In this document: positions 44,042 through 51,927 of the stretch, piece by piece
How positions within the stretch are numbered: the stretch's first letter is position 1
Layout of the letters: every line of letters begins with the position of its first letter
Source of the DNA: Algoriphagus lacus
Lineage (GTDB): Bacteria; Bacteroidota; Bacteroidia; Cytophagales; Cyclobacteriaceae
DNA length: 64,000 nt
Assembly (NCBI RefSeq): GCF_003583985.1
Contig: NZ_QXML01000003.1
Coordinates: 124,001 to 188,000 of the forward strand
Reading direction: 5' to 3'
Position numbers and translations under genes: made by a program
Notes under the pieces: generated by a model
What the model was told of the DNA's origin: nothing
The model's database searches: none
The model's input: only the letters and a program-made list of their open reading frames with translations

Positions 44042-45787
44042 ATGAAGACGATGAAAATGAAACATATGATGGTGGCCCTGGCTTTGGGAACGTTAAGTCT
44101 GGGTTCGTTTACCTCCAATGCCCAACAGGAAAATTACTTCCGGGCAATTGGTACCCCGCACAAACCTAAAGTGGAAATTGCCTGGAATCGATATTACAGT
44201 TCAGAAGGTCTTTGGGACTGGATGAAAAAGATTGCCGCTGCGCATCCGAATTTGGCCAAGGTGGAATCCATCGGGAAGTCCGTCGAAGGAAGGGATATCC
44301 TCACGCTGACGATTACGGATTTTTCCACCGGAAAGGACACCGAAAAGCCTGCCATGTGGATCGATGGAAACATCCATTCCAATGAAATCCAGGGTGGTGA
44401 GTTTTCCCTTTATGTGGCCTGGTATCTTACTGAAATGTATGCTGACAATGAATTTGTCAAGCAGTTGCTGAAAGACAAGACCTTCTACATCACACCTACT
44501 ATTAATCCTGACGCAAGAAATAATTTCTTCAAAGAACCAAACACCGCAAACAGTCCCAGATCCGGTATGCTGGTTTTGGACAATGACGGGGATGGTCAAA
44601 ACGGGGAGGACCGAATGGATGACCTGGATGGTGATGGCCACATCACCATGATGATCCGAAAGTCTCCAACAGGGCGATTTATCAAGGATCCCCTGGATCC
44701 TCGCAGATTGATTCAAGTGGGACCTGATCAAGTCGGAGAATATGAAATGCTCGGTCAGGAAGGCACGGACAACGACGGCGACGGAGAAGTCAATGACGAT
44801 GGAATTGGTTATTATGACCCTAACCGTGACTGGGGATGGAACTGGCAGCCGGATTATATCCAACGAGGTGCTATGAAGTATCCTTTTACCCTGCCGGAAA
44901 ACCGCTCGGTGATGGAGTTTGTCATGAAGCATCCGAACATCGCCGGTGCTCAGAGTTTTCACAACTCAGGCGGGATGATCCTTCGGGGTCCAGGAGCTGA
45001 GGAAGATGTGAATACCTACAACCAAAATGACATCCGAATTTATGATGCTATCGGAAAAAAAGGGGAGGAAATGATTCCTGGCTATCGTTACCTGACCGTT
45101 TACAAAGATTTGTATTCGGTGTTTGGAGGGGAGTTGGACTGGTTCTACGGTAACCGTGGCATCTTCACGTATTCCAATGAATTGATGGTCTCTTACCTTT
45201 ATTTCAACAAAGAAGCTGGGAGAGGCAATCAGGAAGAGCAACTCAAGGTGGACCAGTTGTTGACACTCGGAGATGCCTTTGTCAACTGGAAGGAATACAA
45301 GCATCCGCAGTTTGGTACGATTGAGATTGGAGGGTTCAAGAAAACCTTTGGACGCGCCCATCCTGGATTCTTGCTGGAGCAGGATGCCCATCGCAATGCA
45401 GCCTTCACCATCTATCATGCTTACCATACTCCAAAGCTTTCGGTGATGGATGTGAAAGAAGAAGATTTGGGTGGTGGCCTCAAAGCCATTACCGCTACGA
45501 TTTTCAATGAGCGAATGATGCCTACTCATGCCAGCCAGGACCTCAAATACAAAATCGAGCGGCCTGACTACGTGACTATTTCGGGGGCCAAAGTGGTCGC
45601 GGGATTTGTAGTTGAAGATGAGGATATGAAAAAATTCAAAGAGCAAAAGTCCTCGCCGGAGAAGATTGCAGTAGAAAATATTCCCGGTATGAGTTCGGTA
45701 AAAGTTCGCTGGATTGTTTCTTCAACTTCCAATTACAGCATCACAGTGGATTCCGCCAAAGGCGGTAAGGCCAGCTGGAAGAAGTAA
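44042..45787 (+). CDS. M14 family zinc carboxypeptidase, secreted
   Basis: This 581-residue protein has a signal peptide (about 1-28). The metal site is intact: His112 and Glu115 in DGNIHSNEIQGGE, His307 in QSFHNSGG, and the catalytic Glu380 in YSNELM. Two EF-hand-like acidic loops are present (DNDGDGQNGEDRMDDLDGDGH, DNDGDGEVNDDGIGYYD), as in its neighbour, suggesting calcium-stabilised structure. It removes C-terminal residues from peptides outside the cytoplasm. It forms an operon with the upstream pseudo-peptidase, and a strong terminator follows. Confidence 0.88.
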   Translation: MKTMKMKHMMVALALGTLSLGSFTSNAQQENYFRAIGTPHKPKVEIAWNRYYSSEGLWDWMKKIAAAHPNLAKVESIGKSVEGRDILTLTITDFSTGKDTEKPAMWIDGNIHSNEIQGGEFSLYVAWYLTEMYADNEFVKQLLKDKTFYITPTINPDARNNFFKEPNTANSPRSGMLVLDNDGDGQNGEDRMDDLDGDGHITMMIRKSPTGRFIKDPLDPRRLIQVGPDQVGEYEMLGQEGTDNDGDGEVNDDGIGYYDPNRDWGWNWQPDYIQRGAMKYPFTLPENRSVMEFVMKHPNIAGAQSFHNSGGMILRGPGAEEDVNTYNQNDIRIYDAIGKKGEEMIPGYRYLTVYKDLYSVFGGELDWFYGNRGIFTYSNELMVSYLYFNKEAGRGNQEEQLKVDQLLTLGDAFVNWKEYKHPQFGTIEIGGFKKTFGRAHPGFLLEQDAHRNAAFTIYHAYHTPKLSVMDVKEEDLGGGLKAITATIFNERMMPTHASQDLKYKIERPDYVTISGAKVVAGFVVEDEDMKKFKEQKSSPEKIAVENIPGMSSVKVRWIVSSTSNYSITVDSAKGGKASWKK

Positions 45788-45806
45788 GGATTTAATTAAA
45801 AACAGG

Positions 45807-45836
45807 AAAGCCCCGGGGAAATTCGGGGCTTTTTTA
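45807..45836 (+). terminator. Intrinsic terminator after the M14 operon
   Basis: AAAGCCCCG and CGGGGCTTT (45807-45815 with 45824-45832) form a stem with an 8-base loop and a T tract. Confidence 0.9.
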
Positions 45837-45969
45837 TGTCCTATATCATAGAAAGACTCCATTTTCAGTTAGGTGTTTTTTATTAAAAACAGAATAGGTA
45901 AATTATAAAAAGTCTTGATTTTCAGGATATTATTTCTGCCTAGAAAAATTTAACCTAAAAAACATCCCC

Positions 45970-46956
45970 ATGGAAAAAGAAGTATTGGAACAAGGAACTG
46001 TAGCCGGGACCTGGCAAGGTTCCAGTCTCAGTGAACGTGAAGGTCAGGAATGGAATAAGAAAAAGGAAATGGACTTTACTTATACCAACATTGACAAATT
46101 CATCCGATCCAGCCTTGGTGAAAACGCCATTTTCAGCAATGCCATGTACAACGGAGACTACACCCTGTCGCTCGAGGATGCTCAGGTTAAAAAACATGAG
46201 TTTGTGACAAAATCACTGGGTATCAAAAAAGGTAGCAAAGTTCTGGACTTGGGATGCGGATGGGGTGGCTGGCTGAAATACCTGAAAGATGTGGTCGGAG
46301 CGGAAGGAATCGGAGTAAATCTATCCGATGGTCAGGTTAAAGCCTGTAGGGAAAATGGCCTGACTGCCTACATCAAAGACGCGCGATTTATCAAACCTGA
46401 AGATTTTGGGACATTTGATGCCATTACCGCATTCGGAAGTTTTGAGCATGTCGCGTCGGTTAAGGATTACCTGAACGGAAAACAGGATGAAGTCTATGAT
46501 GATTACTTCAGACATGTGTCTAAACTGCTCAATCCGGGAGGGAAGTTTTACATGCAGAGCATGGTCTTCGAAAAAAACATGATCCCTTTTGAGGAAATCG
46601 ACATCAATTCCCCCAAGGATTCGGATAGTTACATCATTGCACTTTTGCTCAAGCATAATCCCGACTCGTGGATTGCCTATGGTCACGAGCACATCATCCG
46701 AACTGCCAGTCCATATTTCAAAAACACTTTTTACAGTGATGGAAGGCTTGATTACATCAAGACCAACCGGGAATGGACCAAGCGATTCTATAAATTCAAT
46801 CTCAAAAAGTACTTATGGTTCGCTTCTTTGATTCCAAAATTAATTACGGATAAAGAATTTCGCCATCAACTCTCCATCCTCAGAGTCCGGCCCAACCGGG
46901 TTTGCTTCGAACGGGAAATCATGGGGCATGCTCGATTGGTTTTTGAGAAAATTTGA
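45970..46956 (+). CDS. Cyclopropane-fatty-acyl-phospholipid synthase-like methyltransferase
   Basis: The 328-residue SAM methyltransferase resembles the CFA synthase/mycolic acid methyltransferase branch. The segments IFSNAMYNGDYTLSLEDAQVKKHEFV, VLDLGCGWGGWLKYLKD (motif I) and GVNLSDGQVKACRENGL are typical, as is FGSFEHV near residue 157. The N-terminal helical domain of true CFA synthases is short here. It probably modifies lipids or lipid-like molecules at the inner membrane. The exact product is not evident. It is monocistronic and followed by a terminator shared with the convergent gene. Confidence 0.75.
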   Translation: MEKEVLEQGTVAGTWQGSSLSEREGQEWNKKKEMDFTYTNIDKFIRSSLGENAIFSNAMYNGDYTLSLEDAQVKKHEFVTKSLGIKKGSKVLDLGCGWGGWLKYLKDVVGAEGIGVNLSDGQVKACRENGLTAYIKDARFIKPEDFGTFDAITAFGSFEHVASVKDYLNGKQDEVYDDYFRHVSKLLNPGGKFYMQSMVFEKNMIPFEEIDINSPKDSDSYIIALLLKHNPDSWIAYGHEHIIRTASPYFKNTFYSDGRLDYIKTNREWTKRFYKFNLKKYLWFASLIPKLITDKEFRHQLSILRVRPNRVCFEREIMGHARLVFEKI

Positions 46957-46986
46957 AAAAAAAATTCATGATTGAGATGAAAAAAC

Positions 46987-47020
46987 AAAACCACTGCCGA
47001 GGCGCCTCAGCAGTGGTTTT
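46987..47020. terminator. Bidirectional terminator between convergent genes
   Basis: AAAACCACTGC and GCAGTGGTTTT form an 11-bp stem around an inner GAGGC/GCCTC stem. It serves the genes on both sides. Confidence 0.9.
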
Positions 47021-47038
47021 TGATCTTAGTTGGTTTAA

Positions 47039-47608
47039 TTATCGGGCAGAAGCGTACGCCTCGTAACCAGTTGAAGTGGTCACTTTGAAGCTGATTGCCT
47101 CAGGAGAACCTGGCTTTTCGATAGTGTAAACTTTGTGAAGTCCCTGAGGATTGTCTACCAGTTCAGTGTGGATCAGTTTGTCTCCATCATAGATTTGGAC
47201 AGTTACATCTTTCGCTTCCAAGTTGGACACCAACAGTCGGTATTGATTTTCGCCCATTTGGGTTACTCTTGAAAATACAGCCGGTTTGGTTTTTTCTTCG
47301 GTGTTGAAAGTTGCTGTTCTCAAAGTGCCATTCACATCAGATACCTCAATAGAATACTCACCTACAGGAAGCGCATTTAGATCATATCGTTTTGCAAATG
47401 CTTCCGTCTTGGTGATTCGGTCACGAAGGACCAATCTGTCTTCAGCATCGGTAATCTTCACGGTCACTGTTCCCTGAGGTGCAGTAGCTACGGCCACTGT
47501 TACTTTAGCAGGTTCAGTTTGTCTGATTTCCACAGACTTCTCATCGTTGTAAGCAAACGCTCCTGTTGCAATCCCTGCAACAAAAAGCATGGACATAATT
47601 TTTCTCAT
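47039..47608 (-). CDS. Secreted protein with Ig-like beta repeats, unknown function
   Basis: The ATG at 47606-47608 gives a 189-residue protein with a signal peptide (MRKIMSMLFVAGIATGAFA). The mature part has two similar beta-rich halves: one around TVTVKITDAEDRLVLRDRITKTEAF...LPVGEYSIEVSD, and another around RLLVSNLEAKDVTVQIYDGDKLIHTELVDNPQGLHKVYTIEK. These resemble a fibronectin/Ig or T9SS-like sandwich fold seen in many Bacteroidota exported proteins. No catalytic motif is seen. It has a full-consensus promoter with a long leader (about 107 nt). Confidence 0.7.
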   Translation of the reverse strand: MRKIMSMLFVAGIATGAFAYNDEKSVEIRQTEPAKVTVAVATAPQGTVTVKITDAEDRLVLRDRITKTEAFAKRYDLNALPVGEYSIEVSDVNGTLRTATFNTEEKTKPAVFSRVTQMGENQYRLLVSNLEAKDVTVQIYDGDKLIHTELVDNPQGLHKVYTIEKPGSPEAISFKVTTSTGYEAYASAR

Positions 47609-47720
47609 TTTACTAGTTGGTTTAAATAGGTTTTGATTTTGTTGTAACCACAGGATGGACAAGTTCCACCAGGGGGCGATTTTGGGCTACAGGGTCTTCG
47701 ATGCAATTCGAATTACTCTA

Positions 47721-47750
47721 CAAAGCTAGATAACGGATTCATAATTGCAA
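47721..47750 (-). promoter_or_regulatory. Full-consensus promoter of the secreted-protein gene
   Basis: On the minus strand TTG (47748-47750) is followed by exactly 19 bp and then TAGCTTTG (47721-47728), matching the Bacteroidota -33/-7 layout. The predicted start near 47716 leaves a leader of about 107 nt before the ATG, long enough for regulation. Confidence 0.7.
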
Positions 47751-47832
47751 AAGTTTTAACAAAACATTAAAAAATTTTTTAAAACGGTAATAAAAATAAG
47801 AATAATTGAAAATAATATAATTACTGCCCGTT

Positions 47833-47956
47833 ATCGATTGCGAAACTCATTTTGTAAGGGGGAATCCCTTTAATGCAGAATAAAATTTTAATAACCAGAG
47901 AAATATATTATAAATGTGATTACATGAAATTGATTTTTGCATGTTTCGCAATCGAT
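47833..47956. repeat. Perfect 14-bp inverted repeat with 96-bp spacer
   Basis: ATCGATTGCGAAAC at 47833-47846 and GTTTCGCAATCGAT at 47943-47956 are exact reverse complements. The pair does not extend beyond 14 bp on either side. Neither copy is next to a transposase or an obvious duplicated target site. Confidence 0.7.
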
Positions 47957-47992
47957 TGTAGAAGTTCAGAATAGATTGGAATTTTTTTGATT

Positions 47993-48025
47993 GCAAACAA
48001 AAAAGCCCGGATCTACCGGGCTTTT
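47993..48025 (-). terminator. Intrinsic terminator after the ECF-operon DUF4252 genes
   Basis: AAAAGCCCGG and CCGGGCTTTT (48001-48010 with 48016-48025) form a 10-bp stem with a 5-base loop. A T-rich tract follows on the minus strand. Confidence 0.9.
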
Positions 48026-48051
48026 GTAGGAATTATTTGAAATCTAATTTC

Positions 48052-48531
48052 TCAATTTATCTGGGCAGTGGCCTTTGCTACGGCTTCCTGAGCGAATTTT
48101 CCTTTTAGTTCTACCACCATCAAGTCACCTTCTTCCTCATCTCCTACCAAGATTACCAAATCTGAAATTACCAATGAGCCTTTAGAATAGACCATAACTC
48201 CCCCTTTGCCTTCGGAAGCTTCCATCAGCAGATCGTAACGCTCTTTTTCCAATCCTTTCTGTAGCGCTTTGAATTCTGCATAACTGTCAGCGTCTTCCGG
48301 AATGGTAAAAAAATTCAATTTTTCGATTGATTTAGCCACGGTCTCCAATTCATCTTCATCAATGTCTATATTGAAGCCTTCAGCAAAGTCCAGAAAGTTG
48401 CCTCCAAGTTCAAGGTTGAAAAAATCCTCGTTGGCTTCATACTTCTGTTTAAGTGTTGCCACGCTTTTGCTTTGTGCCTGAGCAGTGATGACCAAGGCCA
48501 AAAAGGTAAGTGTTAAAATGAGCTTATTCAT
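48052..48531 (-). CDS. DUF4252 protein, secreted (second copy)
   Basis: The ATG at 48529-48531 gives 159 residues with a signal peptide (MNKLILTLTFLALVITAQAQ). The rest matches DUF4252: FFNLELGGNFLDFAEGFN, KSIEKLNFFTI and SDLVILVGDEEEGDLMVVELKGKF. It is the last gene of the operon sigma/anti-sigma/DUF4252/DUF4252. The gap from the first DUF4252 gene is about 56 bp. Function is unknown; DUF4252 genes often lie with ECF sigma factors in Bacteroidota (known). Confidence 0.82.
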   Translation of the reverse strand: MNKLILTLTFLALVITAQAQSKSVATLKQKYEANEDFFNLELGGNFLDFAEGFNIDIDEDELETVAKSIEKLNFFTIPEDADSYAEFKALQKGLEKERYDLLMEASEGKGGVMVYSKGSLVISDLVILVGDEEEGDLMVVELKGKFAQEAVAKATAQIN

Positions 48532-48587
48532 TTGTTGGATGGGTTTAGGTTTAGTTTTCAAAATATAATTTCTGTTGATAAAGAGTT

Positions 48588-49133
48588 CTATTTCGGTCCT
48601 TTGGGTCCCTTCGATCCTTTTCCATATTGGTCCATTCCTGGGATATCGGTTTTTTCGGCAAGCATATTCAAGTCCTCGTAGGTAAAGTTTCCAATCATGG
48701 ATAAGAGTGTAAAGGATTGGGTGTCGCCGGAAACCATGGTCAGTTCCTTGACCAAACCACCTTCTTCCCGAACCATGAACTTCAAGCTGGTTCCTTTGTC
48801 CTGGACGTCCATCAGTTCTTCATAGGAGTTTTTATTCAATGTCCCCATGGCTTCGCGGTAAAGGGTCATCCCATCTACTTCCTCAGAAGAAAGAATGCGG
48901 ATACCCTTGATTTTGGAAATCAGTTTTCCAAGTTCTTCTGCATCTGCGTCTCCTTCTGCATTATTTTTCAGGAAACCTCCAGCCATCTGCATCATTTTGG
49001 GTGAGATGTAGACCCGGGAAAAGCGTTCGTCTTCCATGTATTTGGAGAAAAATTTCTGAATGGCATCATCCTGAGCAAAACCGGATAAGGTCAATCCGGT
49101 CATCAGAACTAAAATTGCTAGGGCTTTTTTCAT
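48588..49133 (-). CDS. DUF4252 protein, secreted (first copy)
   Basis: The 181-residue protein has a signal peptide (MKKALAILVLMTGLTLSGFAQ) and DUF4252 segments RFSRVYISPKMMQMAGGFL, KIKGIRILSSEEVDG and MDVQDKGTSLKFMVREEGGLVKELTMVSGD. It ends with a short Lys/Gly/Pro tail (KGSKGPKGPK) not present in the second copy. Its ATG overlaps the anti-sigma stop (ATGA), so it is translationally coupled and probably part of the response controlled by the sigma factor. Confidence 0.82.
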   Translation of the reverse strand: MKKALAILVLMTGLTLSGFAQDDAIQKFFSKYMEDERFSRVYISPKMMQMAGGFLKNNAEGDADAEELGKLISKIKGIRILSSEEVDGMTLYREAMGTLNKNSYEELMDVQDKGTSLKFMVREEGGLVKELTMVSGDTQSFTLLSMIGNFTYEDLNMLAEKTDIPGMDQYGKGSKGPKGPK

Positions 49134-49567
49134 TGTTTCGTCGGTTTATTCAGTTGGAATAGCTGGTTCGTAGTGTTTAAATATTTCAGATCCTTGAGGG
49201 GCTCCATTTGTTCCTGTCCTTTGGAAAGGTTGGTTTGGATTAGAGCGAGCGCTTCCATGACTTCTTCATAGGCTTCTTTTTCAGCCTGTTTTTGCTCATA
49301 GACTCTCCAGCTCCAAAAACTTCCCACCAAAATTGCCACTGAGGCTGCCCAGCTGATCCATCGAGGATTGAGCTTTCTAAGCTTGGAATCCGGCAAAGTC
49401 AGATGCTGCGGCTCCTCAGCTTGGAAATTTTCCAAGGCTTTGAAGAGTGATTTTTCCTGCTCAAAACCTTCCGAATTGCGCAGAAGATCTCGGAGTTCTT
49501 TTTCCTCTTCAAGAGTGGTCTCGGCATCCCAATATTTATCCAGTAATTCTTTTATTCTTTCCTTCAT
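49130..49567 (-). CDS. Putative anti-sigma factor, single-pass membrane protein
   Basis: This 145-residue protein has an N-terminal cytosolic part (MKERIKELLDKYWDAETTLEEEKELRDLLRN), a single membrane segment at about 70-87 (WISWAASVAILVGSFWSW), and a C-terminal helical part facing the periplasm. This layout and its position directly after the ECF sigma gene, with ATGA overlaps on both sides, fit an anti-sigma factor. The short WDAETTLEEEKEL region resembles the start of Bacteroidota anti-sigma proteins. It lacks a full zinc (ZAS) motif. Confidence 0.68.
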   Translation of the reverse strand: MKERIKELLDKYWDAETTLEEEKELRDLLRNSEGFEQEKSLFKALENFQAEEPQHLTLPDSKLRKLNPRWISWAASVAILVGSFWSWRVYEQKQAEKEAYEEVMEALALIQTNLSKGQEQMEPLKDLKYLNTTNQLFQLNKPTKQ

Positions 49568-50055
49568 GGGGTAATTCCTTGGTTGATTAATTTTTCCCGG
49601 ATGGTCTTCCTAGCCCTGTGAAGATTCACTTTGACCTGATCAAGACTGATCTCCAGTTGATTGGCAATTTCTTCATAACTCATTTCCTCGATTTCCCGCA
49701 AATGGAAGATTTCCCGTTGTTTTTCCGGAAGGCGATCGACCAAACTGAAAATAAGTTGGTGTGATTCTCCCGATTCCATGGTATTTGGATCCAATTGCGC
49801 CGGTTCCTCCATTTTCTCCAGACCATCGAGCCGACTGTTCGAACGGTGGTGCATCAGCACTTCGTTTTTCAGGCTTTTGATCATCCATCCTGTCAGGTTG
49901 GGATGAGATTGGAGTTCCGTTTGACGCTCCACAGATTTGGTGAAGACATTTTGCAAGACATCCTCGGCCAGGGATCTATCCCTTATCCAGAGATAGACCA
50001 GCCGGTAAAGTTTGCCTCTCATCGGCCAGATGTGCGACTCGAAAAATGACTTCAT
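49564..50055 (-). CDS. ECF subfamily RNA polymerase sigma factor
   Basis: The 163-residue sigma factor has region 2 in MRGKLYRLVYLWIRDRSLAEDVLQNVFTKSVER and region 4 in RLPEKQREIFHLREIEEMSYEEIANQLEISLDQVKVNLHRARKTIREKL. These are standard for ECF factors. It is the first gene of a four-gene operon in which every junction but the last overlaps as ATGA. The operon likely senses a cell-envelope signal through the anti-sigma partner. I see no clear autoregulatory promoter upstream. Confidence 0.92.
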   Translation of the reverse strand: MKSFFESHIWPMRGKLYRLVYLWIRDRSLAEDVLQNVFTKSVERQTELQSHPNLTGWMIKSLKNEVLMHHRSNSRLDGLEKMEEPAQLDPNTMESGESHQLIFSLVDRLPEKQREIFHLREIEEMSYEEIANQLEISLDQVKVNLHRARKTIREKLINQGITP

Positions 50056-50301
50056 TCTTGAGGATGATGCAGTAGGGAAGGAAATGTTACACCTTTCCCC
50101 CGAAAAAAGTGAAATAATTTTTAACCTGCCTCAAACCTCCGGAAGAATGAAGTGTTCCAATTGACGAGGAAGATCAAAAAAGAGAGCCTAATCCTTAGAT
50201 TCAATTTAAATTCGAATCAAAAAATAGTATGCATGCAGACTATTTTATATTTTGCACAGGTCAAAAAAATCCCAATGAACCTCGAGTTGTTGACATATGG
50301 A

Positions 50302-50332
50302 CAAAAAAAATCCCGATCCGTGGGGATCGGGA
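50302..50332 (-). terminator. Terminator after tRNA-Phe
   Basis: TCCCGATCC and GGATCGGGA (50311-50319 with 50324-50332) form a 9-bp stem, followed on the minus strand by a run of T residues. Confidence 0.9.
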
Positions 50333-50335
50333 GGG

Positions 50336-50408
50336 TGGTGATAAGTGGACTCGAACCACCGACTCACGGATTTTCAGTCCGATGCTCTACCAACTGAGCT
50401 ATATCACC
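50336..50408 (-). tRNA. tRNA-Phe (anticodon GAA)
   Basis: On the minus strand the gene starts GGTGATATAGCTC and ends TATCACC plus a discriminator A; the acceptor arms pair over 7 bp. The anticodon loop reads CTGAAAA, giving GAA. The T-arm is GGTTCGAGTCC. The 73-nt gene does not encode the 3' CCA. It stands alone with a full-consensus promoter and a strong terminator. Confidence 0.97.
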
Positions 50409-50424
50409 GACTCGTAAAGTGATG

Positions 50425-50455
50425 CAAAGGTAGAAAAATGACTATTCGATACAAA
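50425..50455 (-). promoter_or_regulatory. Full-consensus promoter of tRNA-Phe
   Basis: On the minus strand TTTG (50452-50455, with TTG at 50452-50454) is followed by 19 bp and TACCTTTG (50425-50432). This is a perfect Bacteroidota housekeeping promoter, with the predicted start about 10 nt before the mature tRNA 5' end. Confidence 0.8.
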
Positions 50456-50511
50456 CCCTTTCCGGAAAAAAATCAGGACATAAACCCAAATAAAACGCTA
50501 ATCTGATCAAT

Positions 50512-51846
50512 ATGAGCATTTTACCACAACTCGCATTTGTGCTTATTTTAGGTGCTGCGGGTTTTATTTTGACTAAAAGGATCAAATTTCTCCGAAGAAA
50601 TATTCTCTTGGGAAAAGCTGAAACCCGAAATGACCAACACGAAAATCGTTGGAAAACCATGCTGCTGGTGGCTTTGGGACAGCAGAAAATGTTTAAGCGC
50701 ATCGTTCCTGCATTCCTGCACCTTTTGATCTATGTAGGTTTCCTGGTAATCAATCTTGAAGTCCTGGAGTTTGTCTTGGATGGCATATTAGGTACTCATC
50801 GCCTATTTGCCCCATTCCTTGGTTCTCTATATACCGTTGCGATCAACGTTTTTGAGTTTTTGGCAGTAGCTGTTTTGGTGTCCTGTGTTGCATTCCTGAT
50901 CCGTCGAAACGTGATGAAGGTGGAACGTTTCAACAAGCCTGAGTTGAAGGGCTGGCCTGCGCTGGATGCCAACACCATCCTGGTAGTGGAGATTATTCTG
51001 ATGTTTGCAATTTTGACCATGAATGCCACGGATCAAATTTTGGCTTCCAGAGGTGATGAACATTACCCGGCATTGGGAACTTTGTTTTTCAGCAATTTGA
51101 TCCGCCCGCTTTTTGAGGGGATGTCAGATGGGGCATTGGTATTCATCGAGCGATTTGCCTGGTGGTTTCATATTGTTGGGATTTTGGCATTTGCCGTTTA
51201 TGTGACTTATTCCAAGCATCTCCACATCTTTTTGGCTTTCCCGAATACCTGGTATTCCAACCTGAAGCCCAAAGGCGAAATCAGAAACATGCCTGAAGTA
51301 ACCAACGAAGTGAATATGATGTTGGGAATCGCATCTGAAAATCCGTCAGCACCTCCTGCCGAAATCGGTCGCTTTGGAGCCAAAGACGTCAATGATCTCA
51401 GTTGGATCAATGTGCTCAATGCCTATTCCTGTACCGAGTGTGGCCGATGCACTTCCGAATGTCCTGCAAACCTGACCGGGAAAAAGCTTTCTCCGAGAAA
51501 GATTATGATGGATGTGCGTGACCGTGCCGAAGAAGTGGGCAAAAGCCTTGACGCAGGTGGACCTGGATTCGAGGATGGAAAATCACTTCTAGGAGACTAT
51601 ATCACCAAGGAAGAGATCAACGCCTGCACCACCTGCAATGCCTGTGTGGAAGCGTGTCCGGTCAATATTGACCCGCTTTCGATCATCCTCCAGCTTCGTA
51701 GGTATGTGGCGATGGAGGAGTCCGGTACCCCAGCACAATGGAACTCCATGTTTCAAAATATGGAGACTAGCTTTTCCCCATGGAAGTTCAGTCCTTCCGA
51801 TCGGTTCAACTGGTCCGAAAAAGTAAAAGAAGAAGAAATGAAGTAA
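50512..51846 (+). CDS. Membrane-bound 4Fe-4S protein (HdrC/GlpC-like with NarI-like membrane part)
   Basis: The 444-residue protein has about five or six hydrophobic segments in residues 5-240 (VFLVINLEVLEFVLDGILG and similar). It is followed by a cytosolic ferredoxin domain with two CxxCxxCxxxC(P) sets: CTECGRCTSECP and CTTCNACVEACP. Such proteins pass electrons between the quinone pool and soluble Fe-S partners. The next gene, 81 bp away, is its natural partner with a CCG domain, so together they resemble an HdrBC-like or lactate/glycolate oxidoreductase module. The electron donor is unknown. Confidence 0.87.
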   Translation: MSILPQLAFVLILGAAGFILTKRIKFLRRNILLGKAETRNDQHENRWKTMLLVALGQQKMFKRIVPAFLHLLIYVGFLVINLEVLEFVLDGILGTHRLFAPFLGSLYTVAINVFEFLAVAVLVSCVAFLIRRNVMKVERFNKPELKGWPALDANTILVVEIILMFAILTMNATDQILASRGDEHYPALGTLFFSNLIRPLFEGMSDGALVFIERFAWWFHIVGILAFAVYVTYSKHLHIFLAFPNTWYSNLKPKGEIRNMPEVTNEVNMMLGIASENPSAPPAEIGRFGAKDVNDLSWINVLNAYSCTECGRCTSECPANLTGKKLSPRKIMMDVRDRAEEVGKSLDAGGPGFEDGKSLLGDYITKEEINACTTCNACVEACPVNIDPLSIILQLRRYVAMEESGTPAQWNSMFQNMETSFSPWKFSPSDRFNWSEKVKEEEMK

Positions 51847-51927
51847 ATGGCCAATGCCGGTTGATCGAGGAGATTATTTTCTCCGTTTTGGTCTTTCATT
51901 TTGTGTCTAATGTCTAAAACCTGAAAA

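Larger units (their letters stand above)
47609..48051. other. 443-bp AT-rich gap with a 14-bp inverted repeat and promoter
   Basis: No ORF is supported. The gap holds the promoter at 47721-47750 (minus strand), an 8-bp inverted pair GATAACGG/CCGTTATC (about 47728-47735 and 47828-47835), and a perfect 14-bp inverted repeat ATCGATTGCGAAAC (47833-47846) / GTTTCGCAATCGAT (47943-47956). A terminator is at 47993-48025. The stretch between the inverted repeats is rich in A and T. Confidence 0.6.

Noticed and set aside
44201..45646. Long minus-strand open frames opposite the active M14 gene
   Set aside because: They are antisense shadows of a frame with intact zinc ligands.
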